DNA of 64,000 nucleotides from Hymenoscyphus infarciens (Eukaryota; Ascomycota; Leotiomycetes; Helotiales; Helotiaceae), in assembly GCA_001414345.1 (NCBI GenBank), contig LLCB01000100.1:115938-179937 (forward strand), written 5' to 3'. Shown here piece after piece: positions 23,943-34,446 of this stretch. Position 1 is the stretch's first letter. Every line of letters starts with the position of its first letter. A model generated the notes under the pieces. The model worked only from the letters and a program-made list of their open reading frames with translations, searched no databases and was not told the DNA's origin. Both the position numbers and the translations under genes were made by a program.

Positions 23943-26900
23943 GGGTGGTTTGTTATATAGGGCTTCTTGTCTGATTAGGGACTATTTTATCTTTGTGATT
24001 TTGCTGAAGGCGTTTTGCGGAAGAGCGAGATATCAGGAGAGGGATTTGGGGCTAGGAGAGGGGGGGTTTTTACTAATGTCCTTGTATATCAATATCCATG
24101 ATACCCGCAAATTCCAATTACCCCTTGAAGGGCCTTCGAGCTGGTTCTTCTACTTACTATCATCTTTTCGTATTCCTCTCCAACTTTAACTCTAAAATAG
24201 GTTCTATCACGGCTCCAAGTTTTTTTTTTGGCATTCTACGAATCATCCCACCCCCCCTTTTTTTTATCTAGCTCTCAAGAAATCTATAAAATAGCCCACA
24301 GACTACACCCAACCCATCCCAGCAAACTCCTAGTTGTATTTTGCAGCTGATGGCGGTGTGTGTCCAACCAGCCAGGCAGAACTTCCTTGGGAGGTTTTCT
24401 TTTGTGAGTTGAAGATGTTGAAAGGTTTTTTGCAACATTCACTTGCTTGCTTGCTTCCCGGGTCCTCCTATGAAGACTTGATTGAGGCAGTGGAGTTTCT
24501 GCGGTCAATTTTATGGTTGTTCTCGTTTGGTCTTCAGGCGTTTGGGCAGGTTTTGAAGGCGTGAACAGGGGGAGGGAAATGGAGGGGGTTCAGGATTATA
24601 GTGGATGTGCTTGGGTGGAAGGAGGGGTAGAGGGAAGTTGAGAGTCTTGTTACTATATAGATGAAGGACTCGCAGGGAAATAGATCCAGAGTGTTTTTGA
24701 AGTCGCTGTGCTGAAGAAAGGGTTTGTGGGCAGGACGGCTTGGGGGCTTTTTGGTTTTTATACTACCGATTTGCATACAACCCTCTTCTTTTTACGGAAT
24801 CAAAGCCTCGCATCCTCATCCCTCCTCCCCCCAAACCTACGCGAAAAATCGATACTATCACTGCATGCATGGTGGTGTCCCAGCTACAGGAGACTAGTTC
24901 TCGATGGGAACTTACTGGTTGAAGATATCGATGTTTTTTTATCTCTGTGATCCCTTCCTGCACTTGCTCCTGGGTTCCTTGGTTCTTTTTCTTTTGTTGA
25001 GTTTGGATGGAGAGGGGTTTGCTTTCGATTTTGGGGTTGTTGTCGTTTTATTTTTATACATCCTGCAACCATTTTTCCCGGCCGTGTTTTCTTGGTAGAA
25101 GAGAGATTTGAGAGAGATATCAGAGGGGTTTAAATGAAAGTGAGAGGCTGAAAACGCCGACAGAGATCCTCAGTGAAGGTAGCAACGGGTTGGTTTGAGG
25201 GCTTGGGGTGTGATAGTAACTACAAACTACCGACTCTCTCGTTTTGTTCTTCTTTTTTCGTTGCTTTTCATTGTACTCTACTGCACGTCATCCCCCGTCA
25301 TCTTATTAGTAACTAGTCAACACAGCTTTGCTCCTTTAACTTCTCTATCTTCCCTCCCTTCTTACTAAACTCTATCTAGTTGGAAACAAGTTTTTAGAGG
25401 ACCTTAACACATACCTTTTTTCGTTCTCACGAACATTGAAATCGACGAGACGAACAAGCTCACGTGGTAGTGTGTCCAACAACCCAGTCGGGATCTCTTT
25501 ACCAAGGTGTTCTGCTTTTAGAGGAAGCTGGGGAATTTCTCTGGAATACCTAGTATCTGGTGTTTTCCCGTCCTTCTCTTGGACTTGAAGTTCAGAAAAT
25601 TGAAAATTTGCTTTCGATTTCTCTTCTGTCGTCGTTTCTCTTTCAAGCGTTTGAGTAACTTGGTTAGATGCATCTTCTTATCTGCGAGAAGGGATTGGAA
25701 ATTATTAGTGGAAGATTGGGAGAAATGGGGGATAGAGTGAAGGTCAGAGCTTTTGTCTACTAGAAAAGAGGATTCCTATGATACAGCCCCCAGAACCGTA
25801 ACCGCGGGGTGGGAGGGGGTTTGGTGGCTAGTGTTAGGGTTTTTTATACCAATAACGTACCTAACTACTTGCGTGATTTTCTTATCCATCTCCCTTTCTT
25901 TTCTTTTCCTTCTTTCCCCCTACCACACCCCACGCGAGCCTAATACTAAAAGACAGATCTGCGAAAAACAGCAAACCCGATCCACTTCTTTTATATTATC
26001 TACTGCACCCTAGGTAGTTAAGAAGTTTAGGTATAAAAGCCCCGGAAATAATCGTGTCACTTCCCTTAAACAGGACTGCCAATGAAAACGACCGGTTCGT
26101 TTCTGTGCTACTGATTCAAAGGGAGTTTCTTACACGTTTTTTCAGTTCTTGGTCGGGGCTACGGATCTTCTTTTTACTTCGCTGGCTCTTTTCCACCTAG
26201 CTCTCTGTGTAAGTTAAGCCGAGGGAAAAAGCGAGGTTGCTGTCGAGTTTTTCTTTCCTGTCGTTTTAATTTCATGGATATGAAAAAGTCGATAGAGAGT
26301 AGGAGCTCAGATACGTGATAAGAAAGCACATGTATCACAGGTGAGGTTATCTTCCGAGTGTGATGTGAGATTGGTTAGTAGATTTAGCTGGATATTTTAA
26401 GGTAAAGTCCCCTTGCTTTTGAATTCCAGTGTGAATACAACCATCAACTACAAGTCTCCTCTCATTTCATCTCGACTGAAATATTTCTTCACTCCGTCCT
26501 CAAACAGAAGTTTACGGATATCTATCAACTTCTCCTGTCCTTATCCGTACTGCAAGCCGCCTCATAAGTAACAACTATATAAAACAACTCAGAACCCATC
26601 CCTTCTCTCCTCGGACACCACACATTCAGTTTCGCGCATGATGTGCCGCTTGATATTGGAGGGAGGGAAATTCCTTGAGAGTGTCGTTTTTATTTGACCT
26701 GGGATATGGAAAGAAAGCGGAGAAGCTTGCGGCGAGAAGCGGAGAGTTCATGGTGGACAAATGACGGGTAGGGGGGTGGTTTTTGTTGTCGAAATTTTGG
26801 GTGTTGTCGTTTTATTTCTACACGTTCGGGTGGATCTCCTTTTCGTGGAAGAACCTACGAGGAAGGAAGGCGTTATGAATAGTCGTTGAGAGAAGCGGGG

Positions 26901-27000
26901 AGTAGAGTGGAAGTGGGAGGCCTGTATATTACGTAGAGGAAAGAATCTGGAAAATGGTTTCAAAAGTAGTAGGGCCAAGCTGCTGAAGAGGGACCTGGTA
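23943..27000. other. 3-kb region without a recognised gene
   Basis: Normal to T-rich composition and many short frames, none protein-like. Two stretches, near 25015-25060 and 26780-26825, share a GTTGTCGTTTTATTT core in similar surroundings and could be remnants of a small duplication. A poly-T run near 24222 and a CCCCCCC/TTTTTTTT tract near 24250 lie in the 3' flank of the TMEM115-like gene. I see no gene, RNA or definable element. Confidence 0.45.
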
Positions 27001-28959
27001 GAGAGAGCTTAGGGGTCTTTATTAGAACTTTTTACCATCTACACTTCTCTTATTCTTCTTACTTTTCTTAATTTCCTTTTCTCGCCCTCCGCTATCCTCT
27101 TATATCCTCGCTATTAAACAGAGTTTACAAAGACTATAAGACTAATTCGTCTAAACTTTACTTTTTCTCTCTTCTTCTCTCCTCTCTTCTTATTACTATA
27201 TATTATTCTAAAAAATACTAAGTACTAAATTATCTTAGAATTACTAAATTCTTCTCTCTTAAATAACTAAAAAATACGAATATAGTTAAATTACTTCTAT
27301 ATCACTAGTAAAGTAAATTTTCTACTAGAAAAGCTTTTCTTAGTTTCTCTAGAAATATATAAGAAATATATAATAAATTTCAAAAGAATAAGTAGATAAG
27401 AGATTATTAGTAAGAAAGTAATAAGAAAATAGATATTAGTAGTAATATTTTTTTACTATTTCTTTTTCTTATTTATTTTCTTACTTTATTTCTCCTATTA
27501 GATTTATATTATTAGAAAGATATAGAATTAAAATAGAAGAAAATAAGCTATATTTTAAAGAAGAGATAAGTAAAAAGTCTTATAATATAAAGTAAAAGAA
27601 GATATTTTATTACTAAGAACTTAGTAAGAAGAATAGTAAAGAGCTATATATACTTCTAGGATAAATAATAGAAGCTTCTATAGCTTATAAGTAAAATAGT
27701 TACTAGAAGATTATAGACATTATATATTTATATAACTAAATCTTCTAAAGACTACTAGAAAGAAATAGTATAGACTAAGGTTTAAATTTCAAGTCTATTA
27801 ATAAGTATAGTTATTATTATCTACTACTAATAAATATAAAATATAATAAAAGCTATCTAAAGTCTTTTGTTAATAACTTCTCTAATAGAGATTATATTAT
27901 TATATAAAGTAAGATTTATTATAAAAATAACTATAAGCTTACTATAACTTTCCTAATATAAGTGCTATTAGAAAAAAAAACTTTATATCTAAGTTGCTTT
28001 TATTTTCGTTTATATAATAAATAGATTATATAATTATAAATTTTAAAAGAAGCTAGATAAAGCTACTTTTATAGACTATATTTAGTTATAACTTCTTTTA
28101 TTAAAAAGCTATTAATAAAATAATTTTATATTTATATAGCTTTAACTCTTTTTTATAACCTTTATATAAATTATATAATTATAACTCTTAAGATAAGCTA
28201 GATATAGCTACTTCTTTATATATAAAATATATATTCTACTATTTTATAACTAACTTATTATAAATATTCTTAGATACTTTAGAAGCTTTTATTATTTCTA
28301 TACTCTTATTAGCTTACTCTCTTCTTTAGATAGAGTTAGCGTCTATAATAGCTAGTTATAAGATAAAGTTAAGCTTAAAGTATTTAGTTTAGTTTATTTA
28401 GTATATATATATACTTTATAGAAACTTTTTTTAAAAAAAGCGAGATTTTTATATTTAACTCTAGAGCTCTAAGAAAAGCTATTAGAGTTCTTAGAGCTCT
28501 TCTTAGAAGAACTACTAGAAGATAAAGAGTTTTTAAAGCTATTTAAAGAAGAAGTGTTCTTACTCTCTTTCTCTTCTTTATACTACTTTTTAACTAATAT
28601 AGTATTTTCTAAGAACTTCTTATATAATATCTCTTCTTTCTACTATTCTCTCTTATATATATTATAAGTAATTTTTTTTATTCTCTTTATCTACTTCTTA
28701 ACTTTCTTATATCTCTCTCTTTCTTTACTATCTTCTTTCTATTCTTTTCTTATAGTCTCTTATATATCTTCTAATCTACGTCTTTAAAAAGAATCTAGTT
28801 TTATTAAGAATCTTAAAAAAAATAAACTAAATATACTCTATACTTTATATAATACTATCTATTATAGCTTAGAAGTTATAAGTACTTAGATTAACTCGAA
28901 TAGCTTTTTAGATAGCTTTATCTTTATAGTATATAATTTAGAGAGCTTTTTAGAAGATA
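27001..28959. repeat. RIP-degraded AT-rich repeat
   Basis: The composition drops sharply to AT-rich with pervasive TA and TAA/TAG in every frame. It is a decayed transposon of unknown class. No open frame or terminal repeat could be assigned. Confidence 0.7.
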
Positions 28960-29639
28960 TCTCTTTAGTTCGCTATATAACTTACGTAATTTAGTAGAAC
29001 GCGGTTTTAATCTTATATTTCTAGCTCTAATATAACTAAATAATTAAATTATTATCTTATTCTTTAAACTCTACTAAAGTATATAATAATATAGAAATTT
29101 AATATTAATTTACTTATAATCTTATATTAAAAAAGCTCTACTAAAAAAAAAATTATTTTAGTATAAGTTAATCTACTTCTACTACTTCTACTACTACTTT
29201 TATACTCTTTTATCCTTCTTTTTATATAATATACTATAAGGCTAATACTACTTCTAGTACTAAAAAGTCTACTAAAAGAGCTTTAAAAGCTACTAAAAAA
29301 GCTCTTAAAAAGCAGGCCTCTTACTAGGCCTCTTAAGTACGCTCTATAGACGTGTTTCTCGATAATAAGTACAATCCCGACTTTATTAAATACGAGCTTA
29401 TAGAGCTTTTGAATTATAAGAACGATAACGATAACGACAAAGAGTAAGGAAAGAGAGATACTACTATTATATATAGAATAAGAAGTTAAATTTTAATATC
29501 TTAGCACTTCTAAACTAGTTTAGTAGCATCGTAGTTTAAAGCTACCTAGATTTTAGTATAATTCTAATCTAAATAGAAGTAGTTTTAAACCAGACTTCTA
29601 ATTACGTCTACACGTGAGTTATATAGCGAACTAAAGAGA
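28960..29639 (+). mobile_element. TA-flanked inverted-repeat element, copy 1 (680 bp)
   Basis: The left end reads TCTCTTTAGTTCGCTATATA and continues to ACTTACGT. The right end carries the same sequence inverted (29613-29639, with one C/T difference). TA dinucleotides flank both ends (28958-28959 and 29640-29641). The interior is alignable, in the opposite orientation, with the element at 37532-38224. A degraded reading frame inside (around 29230-29450, ending FIKYELIELLNYKNDNDN) might be a captured gene tail. The structure is that of a mariner-type MITE. Confidence 0.75.
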
Positions 29640-30026
29640 TAGAAGTAGATAAAAGCTATTTAAGAAATAGAAGAGAGATAAGAGAGTAATAGAGTTATTA
29701 TAGAGGTTATTATTATAGTTATAGTAGCTAGGAAGAGATTTATAGCTCTTATATATAAGTAGACTAAACTAAACCAAATAACTAAAGATTAATTCGTAAC
29801 TTAATATATTCGCGGTTTCGTTAGTTTCCTCTCCACCTCTTGTGACAACACCTCTCTCGCAGCTGCTGCCTAGTTCAGCTATATTACAACAAAGCCCTGG
29901 CTAGGGTTCGCCTAAGCACACATATGCAAACTCGCTGACTTCTCGAGGATTATCTGAATAAATACAAATTGCCTACGGATAAATGCATTCACACCGATGA
30001 CGCGAGAAGCGCTCCGCTCTGGTACC
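29640..30026. other. Repeat edge to the 2EXR remnant
   Basis: The AT-rich block ends near 29800 and unique-looking DNA begins. No gene is seen before the 2EXR fragment. Confidence 0.4.
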
Positions 30027-30173
30027 ATGACCCCAAACACCCTACAGCTTACCTTCTACCTCTTTCCGAACCTCCCTACCGAGCTCCAAATCAAGATCTG
30101 GAGGTACGCTCTTCCAAGTCCTCGTATTATCCCGTGCATAGAGATCTATGATGAAGACAGGAACATATTCTGA
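30027..30173 (+). pseudogene. Truncated 2EXR-domain gene (48 codons left)
   Basis: A short frame (ATG at 30027, TGA at 30171-30173) reads a perfect start of the fungal 2EXR domain: FYLFPNLPTELQIKIWRYAL, then PSPRIIPC. Intact 2EXR proteins are usually several hundred residues and continue with a CKESR-type block; nothing like that follows here. The gene was probably cut by rearrangement next to the repeat block. The function of 2EXR proteins is unknown, and they are amplified in Leotiomycetes and Sordariomycetes. Confidence 0.75.
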
Positions 30174-30525
30174 AAACTGATTAGGTAGGGAAGAAGGTCG
30201 ACGAAGTTAAGGACAGTAAAGATGCCGGTCGCGGAGATAGAAATATTGGAGTAATTTTCATGGAGAAATTGAGCAACGGATATTGAGCTGAAAAGTGAGA
30301 TAGAGTTGAAATGCGGGGAATGCTGATGAAGGAGGAAATGGAGTTGAGAGGGTTGAGGCAGAGCGAGGAATTCTTCCTAAACAAATGATTCCTCTCAAGG
30401 GAAAAGACGAGTTTCTCAGAGTAATCATTTCATGCCATCGAAAACTCAAGGCACACCCTGCATGGTGGCGGTTTGGTTCCTCGCTGGCAGGGCTTGTGCC
30501 ACGCCAGTGATGTGGATCACATTGT
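30174..30525. other. Between 2EXR remnant and APH gene
   Basis: Short frames only. This includes the 3' flank of the minus-strand kinase-like gene. No homology was recognised. Confidence 0.4.
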
Positions 30526-32395
30526 TCACACCTCGTCAAATGGCCAAAGTTTCCTGGCATGACTCCCAGACTCCTTGATACTCTCCATCCACTGGTCGTA
30601 AAGTGTTTTATGCTCCTTCTTTGCCGTTTCCCAGTTCTCAGCGGGAACCCACACGTCTGAATCGGCGTCTAGGGCGCGCTTGAGGAACATCTTCAACTGC
30701 TGGGCGCTTTCGAAATCTTCATATTGCTTTGCGTGCTCAGCGAGCTCCTCTAGTGTGGGTTGGTACGGACAAGAACCAGGAAGCCCCAGCTCAGTCCAGC
30801 GTTGTGAGAGCTCGATCAGTTCCTGCCGCAGAGCCGCCGCGCTGTCTCTCCAGGACGCATCGCAGTAGCGGAAAGGCCTGAGCAGTGTTTGGTCCATAGC
30901 TCTGGCGTTATGGAGTTTTGGAACGTAGCCTTTTAGTACAACTTCGAAGGTTTGCCTGCATGTCCAGACATCCTTTTCGTGTCTTTTCCTTGCTGCCTTT
31001 TCTTCTGGACTTTCTACCAGGTTTTCCTCAGTTGCTGCTGCGTTTGAAGCATCATCTTCTGCTGAAGATAATAACTTTTCCAAGATTGGGACGTCGGCCG
31101 CCGGATCCTCAGTTAGATCCGGCGTCTCATTCGCATAGACGAATGTCGGTTCGATACTGGTAGATTGCCAATCGATGATTGCGGTCACGCAGGAAGGATC
31201 TTCCTCCGAGACGTAAATGTTTCTTTTATGGATGTCCGGGTGAAGCAATGTTGGACTGGCTACCTGTTGGATTATCGGGGTTTTGATCAGTTCCTTAATC
31301 ACTTTCTCACTAGTGTTCAGGAGATGGAGATGCTCTTGCACAGACCCGCGATAAGGTAATTCGTCCACGGGGGCGTCAGTCTTTGGAATTCGCGAGCAGC
31401 CGGCGTCAATTAGACCGGAGCAATAGGTTTGTAGTTCAGTCCCTAAAGAAAGCACGTTAAGGTCAGTCGCAAAAATAGTCTTGTAAAGAGGATCAACATA
31501 CAGGGCCCTCTGTTAGGAGGCCTTTCTTTATAGAACCGAGCCTCTCCAGCGTTACAATCCCAGTACTGTGTGCCACAATGAGGTCCTACGCAGAAACCTT
31601 CAGCAAATTCAATTTTTGTACTCGGATCAATTGGTGCGTCAGCAAAATACAGACTTCCGTACGCCGGAAATGGAAGCTTTGCCATCTCAGTCACAATGAA
31701 GGCCACCTTTTTAACGCATAGCATATGTTGATGAGGAGTCATAGAAGGCCATTTATCATGTAGCTGAACCCCAGGGACGTGTTCCATTATGATATACTCG
31801 GTCCCGATAGAATTGTTGTCGTCGTCGCTCCAGTCGAGGACTTTAGGAACGGGTATCCCTGTAAACGATCGTGCTGGACAGTGCGTTAGCCAATAATTCG
31901 AAATATTTGCGTACGCTTTCTTCATACCATAGGTCATAGTCGCCACTTCTGAGTTGGTGACCAATCTTCGCGGACCTGCAATACGGAAGGGTACTCTAGC
32001 CACGACGCGCTCTCCATTGTCCAAGTATAAAATAAAGACTCTGTTGAAGCCTCCCTCCTTCTTCTCATATCGAATGACTTTGGTGGCTCCGGAGCATGTG
32101 CTCACAGCCTTCTTGCAGAGGGCGGGAAAATCGAACTTGACGTAACGAGCTTGACGTTGTAACTTGTCGCGATTGAGCCAGCGCCCGGTGGTATAGAGAT
32201 AAGGGTCAGTCGCTTTGACAATTGTATTTAGCATGCTCTCTGGTGGCGCGTAGGTAGATTATACTCACAGTCTTGCAGATATTCTTCGGTCTCCACACAA
32301 TGAAGAGCTCTACTGCCGGTTGCTGCTGCAAGACCCGGCCGTGTGGTCTGGCCTGCAAGCGCAGGTTGACAAAGTTGCCGGAGTCGTCCTAACAT
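30526..32395 (-). CDS. APH-family kinase, mitochondrial AIM9-like
   Basis: Three exons on the minus strand (32269-32395, 31502-32212 and 30526-31442) give 584 residues. The N-terminus is basic and rich in Arg/Leu/Ala (MLGRLRQLCQPALAGQTTRP), as in a mitochondrial presequence. An aminoglycoside-phosphotransferase fold follows: YLYTTGRWLNRD, FNRVFILYLDNGERVVARVP (Lys-equivalent strand), the EYIIMEHVPGVQL hinge, the catalytic loop HPDIHKRN (residues 347-354) and the metal-binding IIDWQS (D370). The family includes fungal AIM9/FMP29-like proteins found in mitochondria; their substrate is unknown. The junction at residue 280 restores the conserved RGPW. The ATG at 32395 is only about 100 bp from RIP-degraded repeat, so the promoter is short or has been lost. 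Coding frames are clean. Confidence 0.88.
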
Positions 32396-32983
32396 AACTG
32401 TAAGAAAGAATAGACGCGACTTCGAGTTTGAGAGTAGACGCGGGGACGCGGGAGTTGCCGCAAGTGCCAAGGGAACGCTTTCTCTCGTAAATTAAGTCTA
32501 ATATAAGATATATAACTATGTTTATAACAATAAGCTATATAAATTCTACGGTTTTACTTTACTATACTATTAAAGATACTTATAAAGAAGCTAGATCTAG
32601 TTAATTAAAAGTAAGCGATTATTAAATATTAGTAGATTAAGATTTAATATACTTTTATATAATAAGAATTATCTAAATAATAAAGAGATTCTAAGTATAA
32701 TTTAAGAATATATCTTAAGTAAGTATTAACTATATATATAAAGAGTTAGTATTAAGTATAAAACTCTATATAATATATTATAAATATATAGATTACTAAG
32801 AAGTTAATATTTAAAAAGCTATCTAAGTCTAGTATAAATAGATAAAATACTAATAGATTAGCTAAGCGAGTAGTTAAATAACTATTAATAGTAAAAGAAT
32901 CTTTGTCTTATAATAGAATTATTATACTAAGTTATTATATAGCTAGAGAGATTATATAAGCGATATTACTAATCTTCTAATAT
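32396..32983. repeat. AT-rich RIP block upstream of the APH gene
   Basis: From about 32480 the sequence is AT-rich RIP-type DNA up to the LTR element. The final five bases (AATAT, 32979-32983) are the left copy of that element's target-site duplication. Confidence 0.65.
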
Positions 32984-33167
32984 TATAACAGTCTCGATTT
33001 AAGACTATAGCAGTTCTGGTTTCAGACCTATTACGTGACTCCTTATCGCCTAGTAGAATCCTATATATTAGCATCGTTTAGAGCTATCTTCGCTCTTTAC
33101 CTTTAGTTTTCGTATTAATAACTACGAATAGACTACTTCTCTACTCTACTTCTACCTTATTATTATA
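32984..33167. repeat. Left LTR (184 bp)
   Basis: Same length as the right LTR and nine transitions from it, each in the direction expected of RIP (T or A here, C or G in the right copy). Confidence 0.9.
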
Positions 33168-33436
33168 TTAAACTAAAGGTCACTCTTCTTATTAGGCTTC
33201 TTAACCTTACTTCTATTCTAGCCTTCTTATTACTAACTCTATAACTCTCTTTTTTTTTAAATAGCTCCTAGATATCTATATATACGCTCTAGGACTCCCT
33301 TTTCGAACAGCTTCTAGATAACTACGTATATACTCTATAACCCCACGGCTTCGGTCCTCTTTATAGCACCGAACCTCTTTAAACAGCTTCCTAGACCTCT
33401 CGCTAGCGACCTCCGAATCGACACCTAGCTTAAGAC

Positions 33437-33610
33437 CCCCCTCTAGCTTCGGATCCCCTCCTTCTAGTATCTAACCCCTCTCTAGCTTCGGATCCCCTCC
33501 TTCTAGCATCTAACCCCTCTCTAGCTTCGGATCCCCTCCTTCTAGCATCTAACCCCTCTCTAGCTTCGGATTCTCTCCTTTTAGTATCTAACCCCTCTCT
33601 AGCATCTTCG
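33437..33610. repeat. 39-bp tandem repeat inside the LTR element
   Basis: Units start at 33475, 33514, 33553 and 33592 with an exact 39-bp period, and a shortened unit precedes them. The unit core is CTAGCTTCGGATCCCCTCC. A period divisible by three with low divergence points to recent expansion by slippage or unequal exchange. Confidence 0.85.
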
Positions 33611-34076
33611 GATCCCTCTCTCTCTCTAGCGTCTACGGACCCCCTCTCTCTCTTTAAATAGCTAGTATCTAACTACTCCGATAATAGACTCTAATATCGT
33701 ACGCTAGGCCTATAAGTTTAACTCTCTTATCGAAAAGAAATATTAATACACTTATATAATCGACGCTTCGACAAGATAGCTTATCTAGCTTGTTATTAGT
33801 TAATCTAAGCCTTCTACTAATAAGGAGCCCCTCTACGCTCTAATAAGAGTAGCCTTTTAAGTAGACCTTCTTACTTTCAGCTATATTGTTTTTTAATAAC
33901 TCTTAAAGCCTCTTTCTTCTTCTTCTCCCGATATTATAAAAGCTAATATTTCAAAAGCTCTTAAAGTATATACTTTAAAAATCGATAAAATCATAGGAGT
34001 ATATACTAGTTACTTAGCAGATTATATAGATTAGTATTAGAGAGTAAACATAGAGGGTTTTAGGTAACTCGGTGTA

Positions 34077-34141
34077 TAGCTAGTATCTCACTACTCTTAT
34101 AGAGCTAGTATCTTACTACTCTTATAGAGCTAGTATCTCAC
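34077..34141. repeat. 25-bp tandem repeat inside the LTR element
   Basis: TAGTATCT starts at 34081, 34106 and 34131, giving 2.4 copies of a 25-bp unit (core CTACTCTTATAGAGC). Confidence 0.8.
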
Positions 34142-34257
34142 GGCTACCTTAGTAGAAGGAAGGGCAAGGGTATAGGCTAGGACTAGCAGATATGTAGATA
34201 GACAACTATATAGGTTTCTATAGAGCTCGAGGGCGAGCTCTACTAAAGAGAGGGAAA

Positions 34258-34441
34258 TATAACAGTCCCGATTTAAGACTATAGCAGTTCTGGTTTCAGA
34301 CCTATTACGTGACTCCTCACCGCCTAGTAGAATCCTATATATTAGCATCGTTTAGAGCTGTCTTCGCTCTTTACCTTTAGTTTTCGCGTTAATAACTACG
34401 AATAGACTACTTCTCTACTCTACTCCTGCCTTATTATTACA
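34258..34441. repeat. Right LTR (184 bp)
   Basis: Direct repeat of 32984-33167, preceded by a polypurine tract and followed by the AATAT target-site duplication. Confidence 0.9.
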
Positions 34442-34446
34442 AATAT

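Larger units (their letters stand above)
32984..34441. mobile_element. Complete non-autonomous LTR retroelement (TRIM-like, 1458 bp)
   Basis: Two direct repeats of exactly 184 bp (32984-33167 and 34258-34441) bound a 1090-bp interior. Both begin TATAACAGTC. The right copy ends ATTACA and the left ATTATA, so the canonical TG..CA ends are visible once C-to-T decay is allowed for. Target-site duplications AATAT flank the whole (32979-32983 and 34442-34446). A polypurine tract (AAAGAGAGGGAAA) lies directly before the right LTR. The interior has no gag or pol frame but holds exact tandem repeats (39 bp at 33437-33610, 25 bp at 34077-34141). The two LTRs differ at nine positions, all transitions, with T or A always in the left copy. 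It is a short element moved in trans by a partner. Confidence 0.9.

Noticed and set aside
24284..26978. Several 60-90 codon frames in the 24-27 kb region
   Set aside because: None has a domain, signal or consistent splice pattern; frames occur at similar density on both strands.
34130..34348. 72-codon minus-strand frame across the right LTR boundary
   Set aside because: It runs through the LTR and a tandem repeat and is explained by the retroelement structure.
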